Shown here: positions 51,639 through 61,736 of the stretch, piece by piece | How the letters are laid out: each line of letters starts with the position of its first letter | Numbering within the stretch: the first letter of the stretch is position 1 | From: SZUA-36 sp963801195 | GTDB taxonomy: Bacteria; Pseudomonadota; Gammaproteobacteria; Xanthomonadales; SZUA-36 | NCBI GenBank assembly: GCA_963801195.1 | Contig: CAWDDX010000007.1 | Location: 124,001-188,000 of the forward strand | DNA length: 64,000 bases | Direction: 5' to 3' | The notes under the pieces: model-generated | The model's input: the letters and a program-made list of their open reading frames with translations, nothing else | Database searches by the model: none | What the model was told of the DNA's origin: nothing | Translations under genes and position numbers: made by a program

Positions 51639-52544
51639 TCAGCCACGCAACGGGCCCTGCAGAAATGTCGTCATCGTGGTTTTCAGGTGTTGGATAAACC
51701 GCTGGGTCACGACAGAAAAAGGATCGGATACCGTGTGTACTATCGATATCTCGAATGGCAACGGCGGATCCAGGTAAAGGGCAATGACGCTATCGTGGCC
51801 GGATGACCTGGCGGTGATCTCGTCGATCAGGGCCACACCCGCACCATGCGCCACGAGCGCTTTGGCCATCTGGTAGGTTTCCACGTTGGCGACGGTGCGC
51901 AGTTTGATGTCGTTGGATTGCATGCGTGTGGCCAGGATCTGTCCCAGCGGACTACGTGTGCTCAGGTTGACAAAATCAAGACCGTGCAAATCTTCCAGAG
52001 TCAGTTTTGACTTATTGCCTAGACCCAGTGATTCATGCGCTATGGCGACAAATTCGGCCGTTGCAAGATGATCTACCTTGATGCCTGGTGTAGCGGGCGG
52101 ACTGAACACGATGCCAAAATCCACCCTCAACTCTCTCAGCGCCCGCACCACCTGGTGTTGGTGAAGGGTTTCAACTTCAAACACGGTGTCCGGGTGTTGC
52201 GCCAGGTAAGACGCGATGGCTGAGGGTATGACGTCAATACCGAGGGCTGGGGTCATCGCAATGCGGATCACACCCGTTTCTGCTGACCCCAGGTTTTTCG
52301 AGATCCGGCGAAGTTCATTGATATTCCGGTAGGCGTCATTGACGTGTTCGATCAGGCGATCCGCCTCCCGGGTCGGCGTGATTTTGCCCTTGTGGCGTTC
52401 AAACAATGGGAAGCCCAACTGCTGTTCAGCGTGCGCCAACACCTTGCTGATGGACGGTTGTGAAACGTTCAGAAGTCTTGCGGCGCCGGTGATAGACCCG
52501 CTGGTGTAGACCGCGTGAAAAACTTCGATGTGTCTTAAACGCAT
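51639..52544 (-). CDS. LysR-type transcriptional regulator 2
   Basis: A 301-residue LTTR, paralogue of LysR 1: MRLRHIEVFHAVYTSGSITGAARLL and NVSQPSISKVLAHAEQQLG match nearly word for word. The effector domain starts with VIRIAMTPALGIDVIPSAIA. It is divergent from TonB receptor 1 across a 254-base AT-rich gap (52545-52798), the usual position for a regulator of the facing gene, and upstream of dadA on its own strand. It may therefore control both uptake and D-amino-acid oxidation. Confidence 0.93.
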   Translation of the reverse strand: MRLRHIEVFHAVYTSGSITGAARLLNVSQPSISKVLAHAEQQLGFPLFERHKGKITPTREADRLIEHVNDAYRNINELRRISKNLGSAETGVIRIAMTPALGIDVIPSAIASYLAQHPDTVFEVETLHQHQVVRALRELRVDFGIVFSPPATPGIKVDHLATAEFVAIAHESLGLGNKSKLTLEDLHGLDFVNLSTRSPLGQILATRMQSNDIKLRTVANVETYQMAKALVAHGAGVALIDEITARSSGHDSVIALYLDPPLPFEISIVHTVSDPFSVVTQRFIQHLKTTMTTFLQGPLRG

Positions 52545-52798
52545 ACTTGACCCCGTATAAAGTTCTCCTGAGTATAACCTCAGGTTATTGGTTGTGTCCG
52601 AAGAATCATTGGAATTTTATCCCGATACAGATAAGATTGTAAAAATAAGGTTAAACGCACAATTGGACATATGTCGCGATGCCCATAGTCGTTTGTTTGT
52701 TTTTTATTTTAAGCGTTGGCCTTGAGTGACTAAAAATTTAATTGCACTGAAATAAGTCAAGTATTTTTGCATCAACTATAAAGCAGGGAGTCTTTATC
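52545..52798. promoter_or_regulatory. Divergent control region, LysR 2 / TonB receptor 1
   Basis: An AT-rich 254-bp gap that must hold both promoters. The last bases, GCAGGGAGTCTTTATC before ATG, recur almost exactly upstream of receptor 2 (56554-56568), including the ribosome-binding site. A LysR-type T-N11-A palindrome could not be assigned with confidence. Confidence 0.5.
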
Positions 52799-55700
52799 AT
52801 GAGAAAGCTACCCCGGCCGATTATTGGCAGGCTATTAAAAGATATCAACAAAATACCACTTCAGTTAGCTTTACTACTGCTCTTCTTGTTTGCTTTATTT
52901 GCCATTCCGGCACAGGCCGCAAACGAAAACGCCGCCATAAACGTGGCTCAGATGCCGGTCAAATCGGCTATTGAATCTGTCAGCAACCAGGCCGGTGTTG
53001 AAATTGAATGGTCGACCGGTGCGCTTGACGGCATCACCAGTAAAGCGGTGAGCGGCAGCATGAGCGCAGAGAAAGCGCTAGAGATCATGCTGGCAGGATC
53101 GGGTTTACAGGTGATCAGGGTCGATGACAAAACTTTCAAAATCATACCTGAAGGTTATCTCTCGAGGACGACCCGCCTGGCACAGGCAGAAGCCGACAAA
53201 ACCGATGAACAGGTGCTGGAAGAAGTCGTTGTAACGGGTACCCAGATTAAGGGGGCCAAAATATCCGAGGCGCTGTCGGTGTCAGTCATCAGCAGCAGTG
53301 ATATTGAAGCCTTTGGCATCGATTCCGGCGACCAGCTTCTGAACGCAATGACGGAGCAGGGTCAAAACTTCCAGAGTGAGGCTGAAAATATTTCCGGGGG
53401 CGTGAACTCGGTGCGTGGCGACATCGGTGCTTTCAACCTGCGTAACATGGGCACCGGAAACACGCTGGCATTGTTGAACGGCCGGCGCATGGTGCAGTCA
53501 GCGGGTTACCAGACGGAGGAGGTCGGCGGCAGTTTCGTGCCGGTCAATTCGGTCAACTCCAATGAGATACCCATACTGGGTGTCAGGCGTGTTGAAGTAC
53601 TCCGTGACGGCGCATCAGCCATCTATGGCGCCGATGCGGTTGCCGGTGTAGTCAATACTGTTCTGCAGAATAACTATGAAGGTCTGACCGTCAGGGCCCG
53701 CTACGACTGGTACGACAATATTCCCCGTAATGACATACGGCTGAATGTAAAATGGGGTAAGGATTTCAACGGCGGCCGCACCAATATCAGCGTATTCGCC
53801 GATTATTATCACCGTGACCGGGTCAGTTCATTTGACGACAAGCGCTGGGCAGATGCCGACTTAAGATGGCGTCTGCCTGAAGACTCACCCTGGGCGTCCC
53901 GTACCAATTTCAGGAATGACAGTATTGACTCCCTGTTTGGCCAGTTTGACATGAGCGGCAGTGTATCGGGTGTGACGGATGGAAGCGGTGAGTTTGAAAC
54001 CTGGCCTGTCGATAATTCCAACTGTCAGCGTCCCGAAGCGTGGTATCTCAATGAAGTCATGTGCGGGTTGCCTGACGGCGTGGGCCGGTTGGAGGATGGC
54101 AGGGCTGGTCCCTATCGTTACAACCTGAATGAAAATCGCGATTTGAGTTCCGACCTCGACCGTTACAACGTATTCCTTTTCCTGAATCACGAGTTCGAAA
54201 ACGGGGTTGAATCCTACACCGAATTGTCCTATTACGAGGCAAGTACCAATCTGTATCGTCACCCGGCTGCTACCACGACAGGTGTTGAACTGGTTGTTGC
54301 CGCTGATAACTATTACAACCCTTTTGGTCCATGCGGTTCGCCGAACCGCCTTCCCGATGAGGTTCTCGGTGCAGATTTCACCTGTGCAGGCAAAAGCCTG
54401 CTGATGGATTACTACCGTTATGCGGAAAATCCCAGGATTATTGACAACAAGGCCACCACCTGGCGTGTCGTGCAGGGATTCCGCGGCTCCTGGGGTGATT
54501 GGGACTGGGACGGCGCCGTGGTCTGGTCCGAAGCCAAGCGCGACGATGTCACGCATAACCGTATTTCCAATAACCTGATGCAGGAAGCCCTGAATGATAC
54601 GACGGCTGCTGCTTATAACCCTTTCAATGGCGGCTCACTTACGTCCAATGTTGAAAGGGCGTTGGTCGACGTTTACCGCGAGAACAAGACTGATCTGAAG
54701 ATGGCCGATTTCAAGCTAAGCAAAAATGATCTGTTCAACCTGCCCGCCGGACCGGTCGGTTTTCTCGCCGGTGCCGAATGGAGGGAGGAATCTTATGATG
54801 ACAACCGTGACCCGAGACTGGACGGAACCATCCCGTTTACCAACCGCAATGGCATAACCTTTCCTTACATATCCGATGTAATGAATTCAAGCCCGTCGAG
54901 CGATAGCAGCGGCAGCAGAAAGACGACTTCCCTGTTTGCCGAGTTCGCGGTTCCGGTCTTCAGCAACTTCGACCTGCAACTGGCCGCACGCTATGAACAC
55001 GCGTCCGACTACGGTTCCTACACGGTGCCCAAGGTCGCATTTGGCTGGCGGATATTTGAACCGCTGTTGATCCGTGGTTCCTGGTCCAAGGCGTTCCGCG
55101 CGCCGAACCTGATCACGGTCAACGAATCACTGGTGGTACGCACCAACACCATTAGCAACCAGGTCTGCGCATACGCCGAAGAATTTGGCGGTGAAGGTGC
55201 AGAGGATGAACTTGTCTGCAGCGGCGGCGTACAACGCCGTGCCGAGGGCAACCTGAATCTGGATCCGGAAAAATCGACCAACACGTCGATTGGTATGGTC
55301 TGGACGCCGCTTGAAAGCCTGATGGTGACCCTGGATTTCTGGTCCATCGAGAAGAAGGACACGATTGGATTGTTTGGTGAGGAAAACGCAACCCTGCTCG
55401 ACCTGTTGTTGCGGCTCGAGGCGGGTACATCCAATTGCGGGAGTGTGGTAGGCAACCCGGCCATTGGCTATGGCGAGGTTGATCCCGATGATATCCCGTA
55501 CTACCTGGCAGCTGGCGTGTGTCCGATCGGTCAAACCGTGTACATTGAAGACAATTACCAGAATCTCGATACCCGCACTGTCAAAGGCCATGATATCGGT
55601 GTCTACTATTCCCTGGATACAGGCTGGGGTGAGTGGGACTTCACCGCCAGGGGCACCTTCTATGACACGTATGAACAGCAAGCCGGCGGTGCCGCCGCGT

Positions 55701-56110
55701 TGCTGATCAAGGCAGGACAAGAGGGTGTTTTACCGCCGGGGTATTACCCTGAAGGTTTTGCCGACCTGATACGCCAGGACGGTAACCAGGCCAACAAGTA
55801 CAACTTCAGCCTGGGCTGGAGAAAGAATGCCTGGGGCGCCAACGTCAATGCTTTCTACCTGAGCAGTTTTATACAGACCTCGCTGACGCTGTCCGACGGT
55901 ACAAAGTATGTTATCCCGTCCGTGACCACCTGGAATGCAAGTGTCGATTACCGCTTCGACCTGTGGAAGAGTGAATCGCGTCTGCGTTTTGGCATCAACA
56001 ACCTGACCAATAAGCGCGCGCCGCTGGCTGATCGCTACTTTGGGTATTTTGCAGACGCACACACCGATCTCGGACGCTATTTCTATGTCGATTTGAGGAT
56101 GGGTTTCTGA
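52799..56110 (+). CDS. TonB-dependent receptor with STN domain (receptor 1)
   Basis: An 1103-residue outer-membrane transporter. A signal peptide (about residues 18-40, LALLLLFLFALFAIPAQA) is followed by an STN domain (41-118, AINVAQMPVKSAIESVSNQAG), a TonB-box-like EEVVVTGTQI near 142, the plug (145-270, with NLRNMGTGNTLALLNGRRMV) and a 22-strand barrel ending in the outer-membrane signature FYVDLRMGF. STN domains often talk to FecR-type anti-sigma factors, but no fecIR pair is present. Upstream LysR control is more likely. It probably imports an oligomer that porins exclude; gene context suggests a gamma-glutamyl or D-amino-acid-containing peptide. Confidence 0.93.
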   Translation: MRKLPRPIIGRLLKDINKIPLQLALLLLFLFALFAIPAQAANENAAINVAQMPVKSAIESVSNQAGVEIEWSTGALDGITSKAVSGSMSAEKALEIMLAGSGLQVIRVDDKTFKIIPEGYLSRTTRLAQAEADKTDEQVLEEVVVTGTQIKGAKISEALSVSVISSSDIEAFGIDSGDQLLNAMTEQGQNFQSEAENISGGVNSVRGDIGAFNLRNMGTGNTLALLNGRRMVQSAGYQTEEVGGSFVPVNSVNSNEIPILGVRRVEVLRDGASAIYGADAVAGVVNTVLQNNYEGLTVRARYDWYDNIPRNDIRLNVKWGKDFNGGRTNISVFADYYHRDRVSSFDDKRWADADLRWRLPEDSPWASRTNFRNDSIDSLFGQFDMSGSVSGVTDGSGEFETWPVDNSNCQRPEAWYLNEVMCGLPDGVGRLEDGRAGPYRYNLNENRDLSSDLDRYNVFLFLNHEFENGVESYTELSYYEASTNLYRHPAATTTGVELVVAADNYYNPFGPCGSPNRLPDEVLGADFTCAGKSLLMDYYRYAENPRIIDNKATTWRVVQGFRGSWGDWDWDGAVVWSEAKRDDVTHNRISNNLMQEALNDTTAAAYNPFNGGSLTSNVERALVDVYRENKTDLKMADFKLSKNDLFNLPAGPVGFLAGAEWREESYDDNRDPRLDGTIPFTNRNGITFPYISDVMNSSPSSDSSGSRKTTSLFAEFAVPVFSNFDLQLAARYEHASDYGSYTVPKVAFGWRIFEPLLIRGSWSKAFRAPNLITVNESLVVRTNTISNQVCAYAEEFGGEGAEDELVCSGGVQRRAEGNLNLDPEKSTNTSIGMVWTPLESLMVTLDFWSIEKKDTIGLFGEENATLLDLLLRLEAGTSNCGSVVGNPAIGYGEVDPDDIPYYLAAGVCPIGQTVYIEDNYQNLDTRTVKGHDIGVYYSLDTGWGEWDFTARGTFYDTYEQQAGGAAALLIKAGQEGVLPPGYYPEGFADLIRQDGNQANKYNFSLGWRKNAWGANVNAFYLSSFIQTSLTLSDGTKYVIPSVTTWNASVDYRFDLWKSESRLRFGINNLTNKRAPLADRYFGYFADAHTDLGRYFYVDLRMGF

Positions 56111-56568
56111 GTGCAATACTGATCTGATCGGGACTGTCCCCGGTCAAAAAATAAAGAGCCTGCGTCTTTCGGGACGCAGGTTTTTTTCGCCGCTGCCGGA
56201 TGACGGGGCAGTCAAAATTGAGGAAAATTGCCGCTTTTACCAGCGCTGGATTCCGAATCTTTCCGCGTCCACCACTTCCTGCATAACCAAAGGTTATTTC
56301 CCACGTATAAAGTTTCATGGGAATTCCCGCGTTTTTGGAAAAGAAATGTTTAAAAGTTGTTAATCGCAGGATATAGTGCGCGCTACGGCTGTATCCGTCT
56401 GTCTTTGTTCTGAAGATAAAGTACATGTCCGCATGTTTATGATCTACGTATGTTCAGGATCTAAAAGTCTCGTTGTCATTGTGTTGTTAAAAGATAGTGT
56501 TTTAAAAGTATTTGCTTTGACGCAATCGTTATTTGGCACAAACGTTTTTTACGCAGGGAGTCTTTATT
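56111..56568. other. Gap between the two TonB receptors
   Basis: 458 bases with the receptor 1 terminator (56159-56187) at the start and a repeat of the receptor 1 leader (GCAGGGAGTCTTTATT, 56553-56568) at the end. No gene is supported. The presence of a terminator suggests receptor 2 has its own promoter in this AT-rich stretch. Confidence 0.5.
56159..56187 (+). terminator. Terminator of TonB receptor 1
   Basis: CCTGCGTC/GACGCAGG stem (56159-56166, 56173-56180) followed by seven T. Confidence 0.93.
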
Positions 56569-59500
56569 ATGAGGAAACTACCTCAGCCATTCACCGGCGG
56601 GCATCTGAAATCCAATAAAAAGCCATCAAGTATTATCGTACTGCTGCTTTCCCTATTTGCATTACTCGCTGGTCCGCTATATGCAGCGGGTGAGACCGTT
56701 GATGTGGATATTGCTGCCTTGCCGGCCAAGTCCGCATTCGAAACATTCCGTGTCCAGACCGGCATAACACTCGAATGGTCCAATGCCGATGTTGCCGGTT
56801 TCACCAGCAAAACGGTGAACGGAAACATGGGTGTTTCAGAAGCATTGCAGATCATGCTCGGCGATTCTGGATTGCAGGCGACACAGCTTGACGCCTATAC
56901 CTTCGTGATTCATTCGGAGTCCGCCAACCCACGGGTTACGCAACTGTCACAGGCAGCGGCGGAAACCGATGAGCAGGTGCTCGAAGAAGTCGTCGTGACG
57001 GGTACCCAGATCAAGGGCGCAGCCATATCCGAGGCCCTTTCGGTGTCGGTCATCAGTTCTGAGGATATTGCAGCTTTCGGTATCACTTCGGGTGACCAAC
57101 TGCTGCAGACAATGACCGAACAGGGGCAGAATTTCCAGAGCGAATCCGAAAGCATTTCCGGTGGTGTGAATTCCGTGCGCGGTGATATCGGCGCCTTCAA
57201 TCTGCGCAATATGGGTACCGGTAATACACTGGTCTTGTTGAACGGGCGCCGCATGGTCCAGGCTGCAGGTTACCAGACCGAAGAGGTCGGTGGCAGTTTT
57301 GTACCGGTCAACACTGTCAACTCGAATGAAATACCCGTACTGGGTGTGCGCCGGGTTGAGGTTCTGCGCGACGGCGCCTCGGCCATTTACGGCGCCGATG
57401 CCGTGGCCGGTGTTGTCAATACCGTGCTAAAGACCAACTTCGAAGGCCTGAACGTACAAGTCCGCTACGACTGGTACGACAATATCCCCCGCAATGACAT
57501 ACGGGCGAATGTCGAGTGGGGCCATGACTTCAACGACGGCCGCACCAATGTCAGCCTGTTTGCCGATTTCTATCATCGTGACCGGGTAAACTCCCAGGAT
57601 GATCCGAAGTGGGCCAACTCGGATATGCGCTACCTGTTACCCGACGATTCCCCATGGCTGGTCAACCCCGTTACCGGCGCGGCAGTCACTACATTCAGAA
57701 ATGACGCTATCGACTCTTCGTTTGGCCAGTTTGATATGGCGGGCAGCTATGCCGGTGTCACGGATTCAGCCGGTGAGTTTGAAACCTGGCCGATCGGTGA
57801 TCCGAATTGCCAGCTTCCCCAGGCCTGGGTGATCAATGATGTCATGTGCGGACTGCCTGATGGTACCGGCAGGCTGCCCGATGGTTTGGCCGGCCCGTAT
57901 CGTTACAATTCAAATACGAACCGTGACCTGGTATTCCGATCTCGACCGTTACAATGTTTTCTTCTTCCTGAATCATGAATTTGAAAATGGGACCGAGGCG
58001 TACACGGAAGTGTCTTATTACAGGGCCGAAACCAGCCTGTATCGTCAACCATCCACAATGACGACGGGCGTCGAACTGGAAGTCGGTGCGAATAACTATT
58101 ACAACCCGTTTGGTCCGCTGGGTTCAGCCAATCGCTTGTCCGCTGACATTATCGGTGACAAGTATCCCGAAGGCCGGGCTTTGCTGCTGGATTACTTCTC
58201 CTGGACCGAGGTGAACAGGGCTGTTGATAACACGGCCACGACCTGGCGTGTACTGCAGGGTTTCCGGGGTGCCTGGGGCGAATGGGATTGGGACGGTGCG
58301 GTGGTCTGGTCGGAAGCGAAACGTGAAGACATCACCCGTGGCCGCATTTCCAATACACTGATGCAAGAGGCTTTGAACGATCCCACACCTGCGGCTTATA
58401 ACCCTTTCAGTGGCGGCAATTATGCTACGTCCAACATTGAAAGGGCCCTCGTCGACGTCTACCGCATCAACAAGACCGATTTAAAAATGGCCGATTTCAA
58501 GGTCAGTAAAAATGACCTGTTCAACCTGCCGGCGGGCCCGGTCGGTTTTCTCGCCGGTGCGGAGTGGAGGGAGGAATCTTTTTCTGATAACCGTGACCCG
58601 CGACTCGATGGCACCATTACGTTTACCAACCTGTCTGGCGAGACTTATCCATTCATATCCGACGTGATGAATTCCAGCCCATCCGGTGACAGCAGCGGCA
58701 GCAGAAAAACGACATCCCTGTTCGCCGAGTTTGCGGTACCTGTTTTCAGCACCCTGGACATGCAATTTGCAGCGCGTTATGAACATGCATCCGACTATGG
58801 TTCCTATACGGTTCCAAAGGTGGCCTTTGGCTGGCGCCTATTTGAACCGCTGTTGATCCGTGGTTCCTGGTCCAAGGCGTTTCGCGCACCTAACCTGATC
58901 ACGGTTAACGAAGACCTGGTGGTACGCACCAACACCATCACCAACCAGGTCTGCTCATACGGTGAAGATTACGGCGGTGAGGGTGCAATGGATGAACTGG
59001 TTTGCAGCGGCGGCGTGCAACGCCGGGCCGAGGGCAACCAGAACCTGGATCCGGAAAAATCCACCAATACCTCGATTGGTGCCGTCTGGACACCGTTAGA
59101 TGACCTGATGATTACCCTGGATTTCTGGTCGATAAAGAAGAAAGACACGATTGGACTGTTCGGTGAAACCAATGCCACCCTGCTTGACCTGTTGCTGCGG
59201 ATCGAACACGGCCCCGTTGGTTGCGATACTTTTATCGGCAACCCGGCGATCGGCTATGGCCCGGTGGATCCCGAAGATGTTCCTTACTACCTGGCGGCCG
59301 GCATTTGCCCAATCGGTCAGACCGAATATGTTGAAGACGGTTATCAGAACCTTGACACCCGTACCGTCAAAGGTCACGACATCGGTGTCTACTATGCGCT
59401 GGATACCGCTTGGGGATCCTGGGACTTCACCGCCCGCGGCACCTTCTATGACAAGTATGAGCAGCAAGCCGGCGGTGCAGCCGCATTGCTGTTGCAAGCA

Positions 59501-59914
59501 TCGAATGAGGGCATTTTACCGGTGGGTTATTATCCCGGCGGTTTTGCCGACCTGATGCGTCTGGACGGTAACCAGTCCAACAAGTACAACTTCAGCCTGT
59601 CCTGGCAAAAGGATGCCTGGGGCGCCAATCTCAGTGCGTTCTACCTGAGCAGTTTTATCTGGACGAGTTCGGATCTGACTCCTGGCGTCAACTGCATTGA
59701 TCTGTGCAGGTGGGTTGTTCCGTCGATGACCACCTACAACTTCAATGTTGATTATCGTTTTGACATGTGGAAGAGCGATACGCGTGTGCGCCTTGGTATC
59801 AATAACTTTACCAACGAGCGGGCGCCGTTGGCCGATCGCTACTTTGCGTATGTCGGCGATGCACACTCGGATCTCGGACGTTATTTCTACGTTAGTCTGA
59901 GGATGGGTTTCTGA
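56569..59914 (+). pseudogene. TonB-dependent receptor 2, paralogue of receptor 1, broken by a one-base frameshift
   Basis: The first reading frame (56569-57978) covers the signal peptide, STN domain, plug and first barrel strands; the second frame (from about 57935 to 59914) covers the rest to the terminal FYVSLRMGF. Alignment with receptor 1 places the break at 57931-57935: receptor 1 reads GAT TTG AGT TCC GAC, receptor 2 reads GAC CTG GTA T TCC GAT, one extra base. Everything else is intact and highly similar to receptor 1, so this is either a very recent mutation, phase variation, or a sequencing error. Restored, the protein would be about 1115 residues. Start ATG 56569 shares its leader with receptor 1. 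Confidence 0.85.
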
Positions 59915-59967
59915 GTTTTGCAGGCACCCGGCCGGGGGAAAATCCCGGTCATTGCTAAAATAAACGA

Positions 59968-59998
59968 CCTGCGCCTTCCCGGGCGCAGGTTTTTTTTT
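59968..59998 (+). terminator. Terminator of TonB receptor 2
   Basis: CCTGCGCC/GGCGCAGG stem (59968-59975, 59982-59989) followed by nine T; clearly related to the receptor 1 terminator, so the duplication included it. Confidence 0.94.
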
Positions 59999-60094
59999 GC
60001 ATTAGCGTTTTGCGGGTGTTCATCCCATCAACCCTGTTGGATACTATGGGCTTGATACCACCGGCTTACAAACCGTTAACAAGAGGAATCTGTA

Positions 60095-61717
60095 ATGCAC
60101 CCCAAACTGGTCCCTGCCTGGCTGGCCGCGTCAATTTCTGTCGTCGCGGCGTGCTCGCCCCTGAACACGGGAACAATGAAAGACAACACGGCATTCGACC
60201 TGGTGCTGGAAGGCGGGTCGGTTTGGAAGGGTTCGGGCTCCCACCCGGTCGTTGCTGACATTGGCATCCGCGGTGACCGCATCGCCGCCATCGGCGATCT
60301 TTCCGGTGATAAGGCGGACCAACGCATCGCCGTGGACGGACTCGCGGTTGTGCCGGGTTTTGTTGATATCCATTCCCACGCCGTACGGGGTTCACGTAAG
60401 AACAGCGGATTATTCAAACATCCCGATGCGGAGAACTACATCCGCCAGGGTGTGACGACGGTTATCGGCGGGCCGGATGGCGGTTCCGATTTGTCCATCG
60501 CCCGGTTACTTGGCGACTTCGAAATGACACCCGCCAGCATTAATTTTGGCACATTCATCGGGCACAACACGGTGCGTGAGGCGGTCATGGGCCGCGAGGA
60601 CAGGGCGCCAACCGCTGATGAACTCGAAGCGATGAAACAATTGGTCGAGGCCGGTATGCTTGACGGCGCCTATGGCTTGTCATCGGGTTTGAAATACATC
60701 CCCGGGGCATACGCCAAAACCGAAGAGGTCATCGAATTGGCAAGGGTTGCCGGCGCCTACGGCGGAATCTACATCAGCCATATGCGCGAGGAAGGTCTGG
60801 GCCTGATTGACAGCGTTAAAGAGACCATACGCATCGGCGAGGAGGCGGAATTGCCCGCGCAAATCACCCACCACAAGGCCATGGGTGTCGAGATGTGGGG
60901 CGCCAGTGTCGAATCCCTGGCGCTGGTCGATGCGGCCAATGCACGTGGTGTGGATGTCACCAGCGACCAGTATCCCTATGCGGCTTCGAGTACCGGTATC
61001 AGTGTGCTGTTTCCGGCGTGGAGCCTGGCTGACTCACGCGAGGTTCAGTTGGCGCGATTACATGACCCGGAGACCCGGGCCCGCATCAAGGAAGGTATTG
61101 TATTTAACCTGATCCACGACCGTGGCGGCGATGATCCGTCACGCATCGCCATCGCCAATTGTGACTGGGACGTCACCTTAAACGGCAAAAACTTCGCCGA
61201 AATACTGCGTGAACGGGGCCAGGCGGTGAACATGGATACTGCGGCGGAGCTGGCAATGGAAATCCAGGAACACGGCGGTTGCTCAGGTGTATTTCACGCC
61301 ATGTCTGACGAAGATGTTTCCCGGATCATGCAACACCCGCGCACCATGATCGCGTCGGACGGGGGTATCTATGTGCCGGGCGAGGGTGTTCCACATCCGC
61401 GAAATTACGGCACATTTGCCCGGGTTCTGGCGTACTACGTACGTGAGACGCGTACCATCCCGGCCGGTGAGGCGATATACAAGATGTCAAAGATGCCGGC
61501 GCAACGCCTGGGTATGACGGACCGCGGTGTTATCCAGGTGGGCGCCATGGCGGATATTGCGGTGATGGACCTGGATACGGTCCGGGACCATGCCACGTAC
61601 GATGCGCCCCACCAGTATGCGACCGGTGTAAAGTACGTGCTGGTCAATGGCGTGATGGTACTCGAGGATGGCCGGATGACCGGTGCACGGCCCGGACGGG
61701 CATTACGATCACGCTGA
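60095..61717 (+). CDS. N-acyl-D-amino-acid deacylase (D-aminoacylase), lipoprotein
   Basis: A 540-residue amidohydrolase releasing a D-amino acid from N-acyl or related amides. The N terminus WLAASISVVAAC is a lipobox, so it is anchored in the envelope. Metal and catalytic landmarks are FVDIHSHAVRG (HxH, near residue 91), ISHMREEG, ITHHKAMG and IASDGGIYVPG. The position that is Cys in the classical D-aminoacylase (GNCG loop) reads GGPDGG here, a variant loop. ATG 60095 follows agaggaa. The next gene, GGT 3, starts 19 bases after the stop, so both are one unit. A product that feeds DadA is plausible. Confidence 0.9.
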   Translation: MHPKLVPAWLAASISVVAACSPLNTGTMKDNTAFDLVLEGGSVWKGSGSHPVVADIGIRGDRIAAIGDLSGDKADQRIAVDGLAVVPGFVDIHSHAVRGSRKNSGLFKHPDAENYIRQGVTTVIGGPDGGSDLSIARLLGDFEMTPASINFGTFIGHNTVREAVMGREDRAPTADELEAMKQLVEAGMLDGAYGLSSGLKYIPGAYAKTEEVIELARVAGAYGGIYISHMREEGLGLIDSVKETIRIGEEAELPAQITHHKAMGVEMWGASVESLALVDAANARGVDVTSDQYPYAASSTGISVLFPAWSLADSREVQLARLHDPETRARIKEGIVFNLIHDRGGDDPSRIAIANCDWDVTLNGKNFAEILRERGQAVNMDTAAELAMEIQEHGGCSGVFHAMSDEDVSRIMQHPRTMIASDGGIYVPGEGVPHPRNYGTFARVLAYYVRETRTIPAGEAIYKMSKMPAQRLGMTDRGVIQVGAMADIAVMDLDTVRDHATYDAPHQYATGVKYVLVNGVMVLEDGRMTGARPGRALRSR

Positions 61718-61736
61718 AAAAGACAGGGATTTGAGA

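Noticed and set aside
52799..59914. FecA-type signalling system suggested by the STN domains
   Set aside because: No sigma factor or FecR-like gene lies nearby; the adjacent regulators are LysR type.
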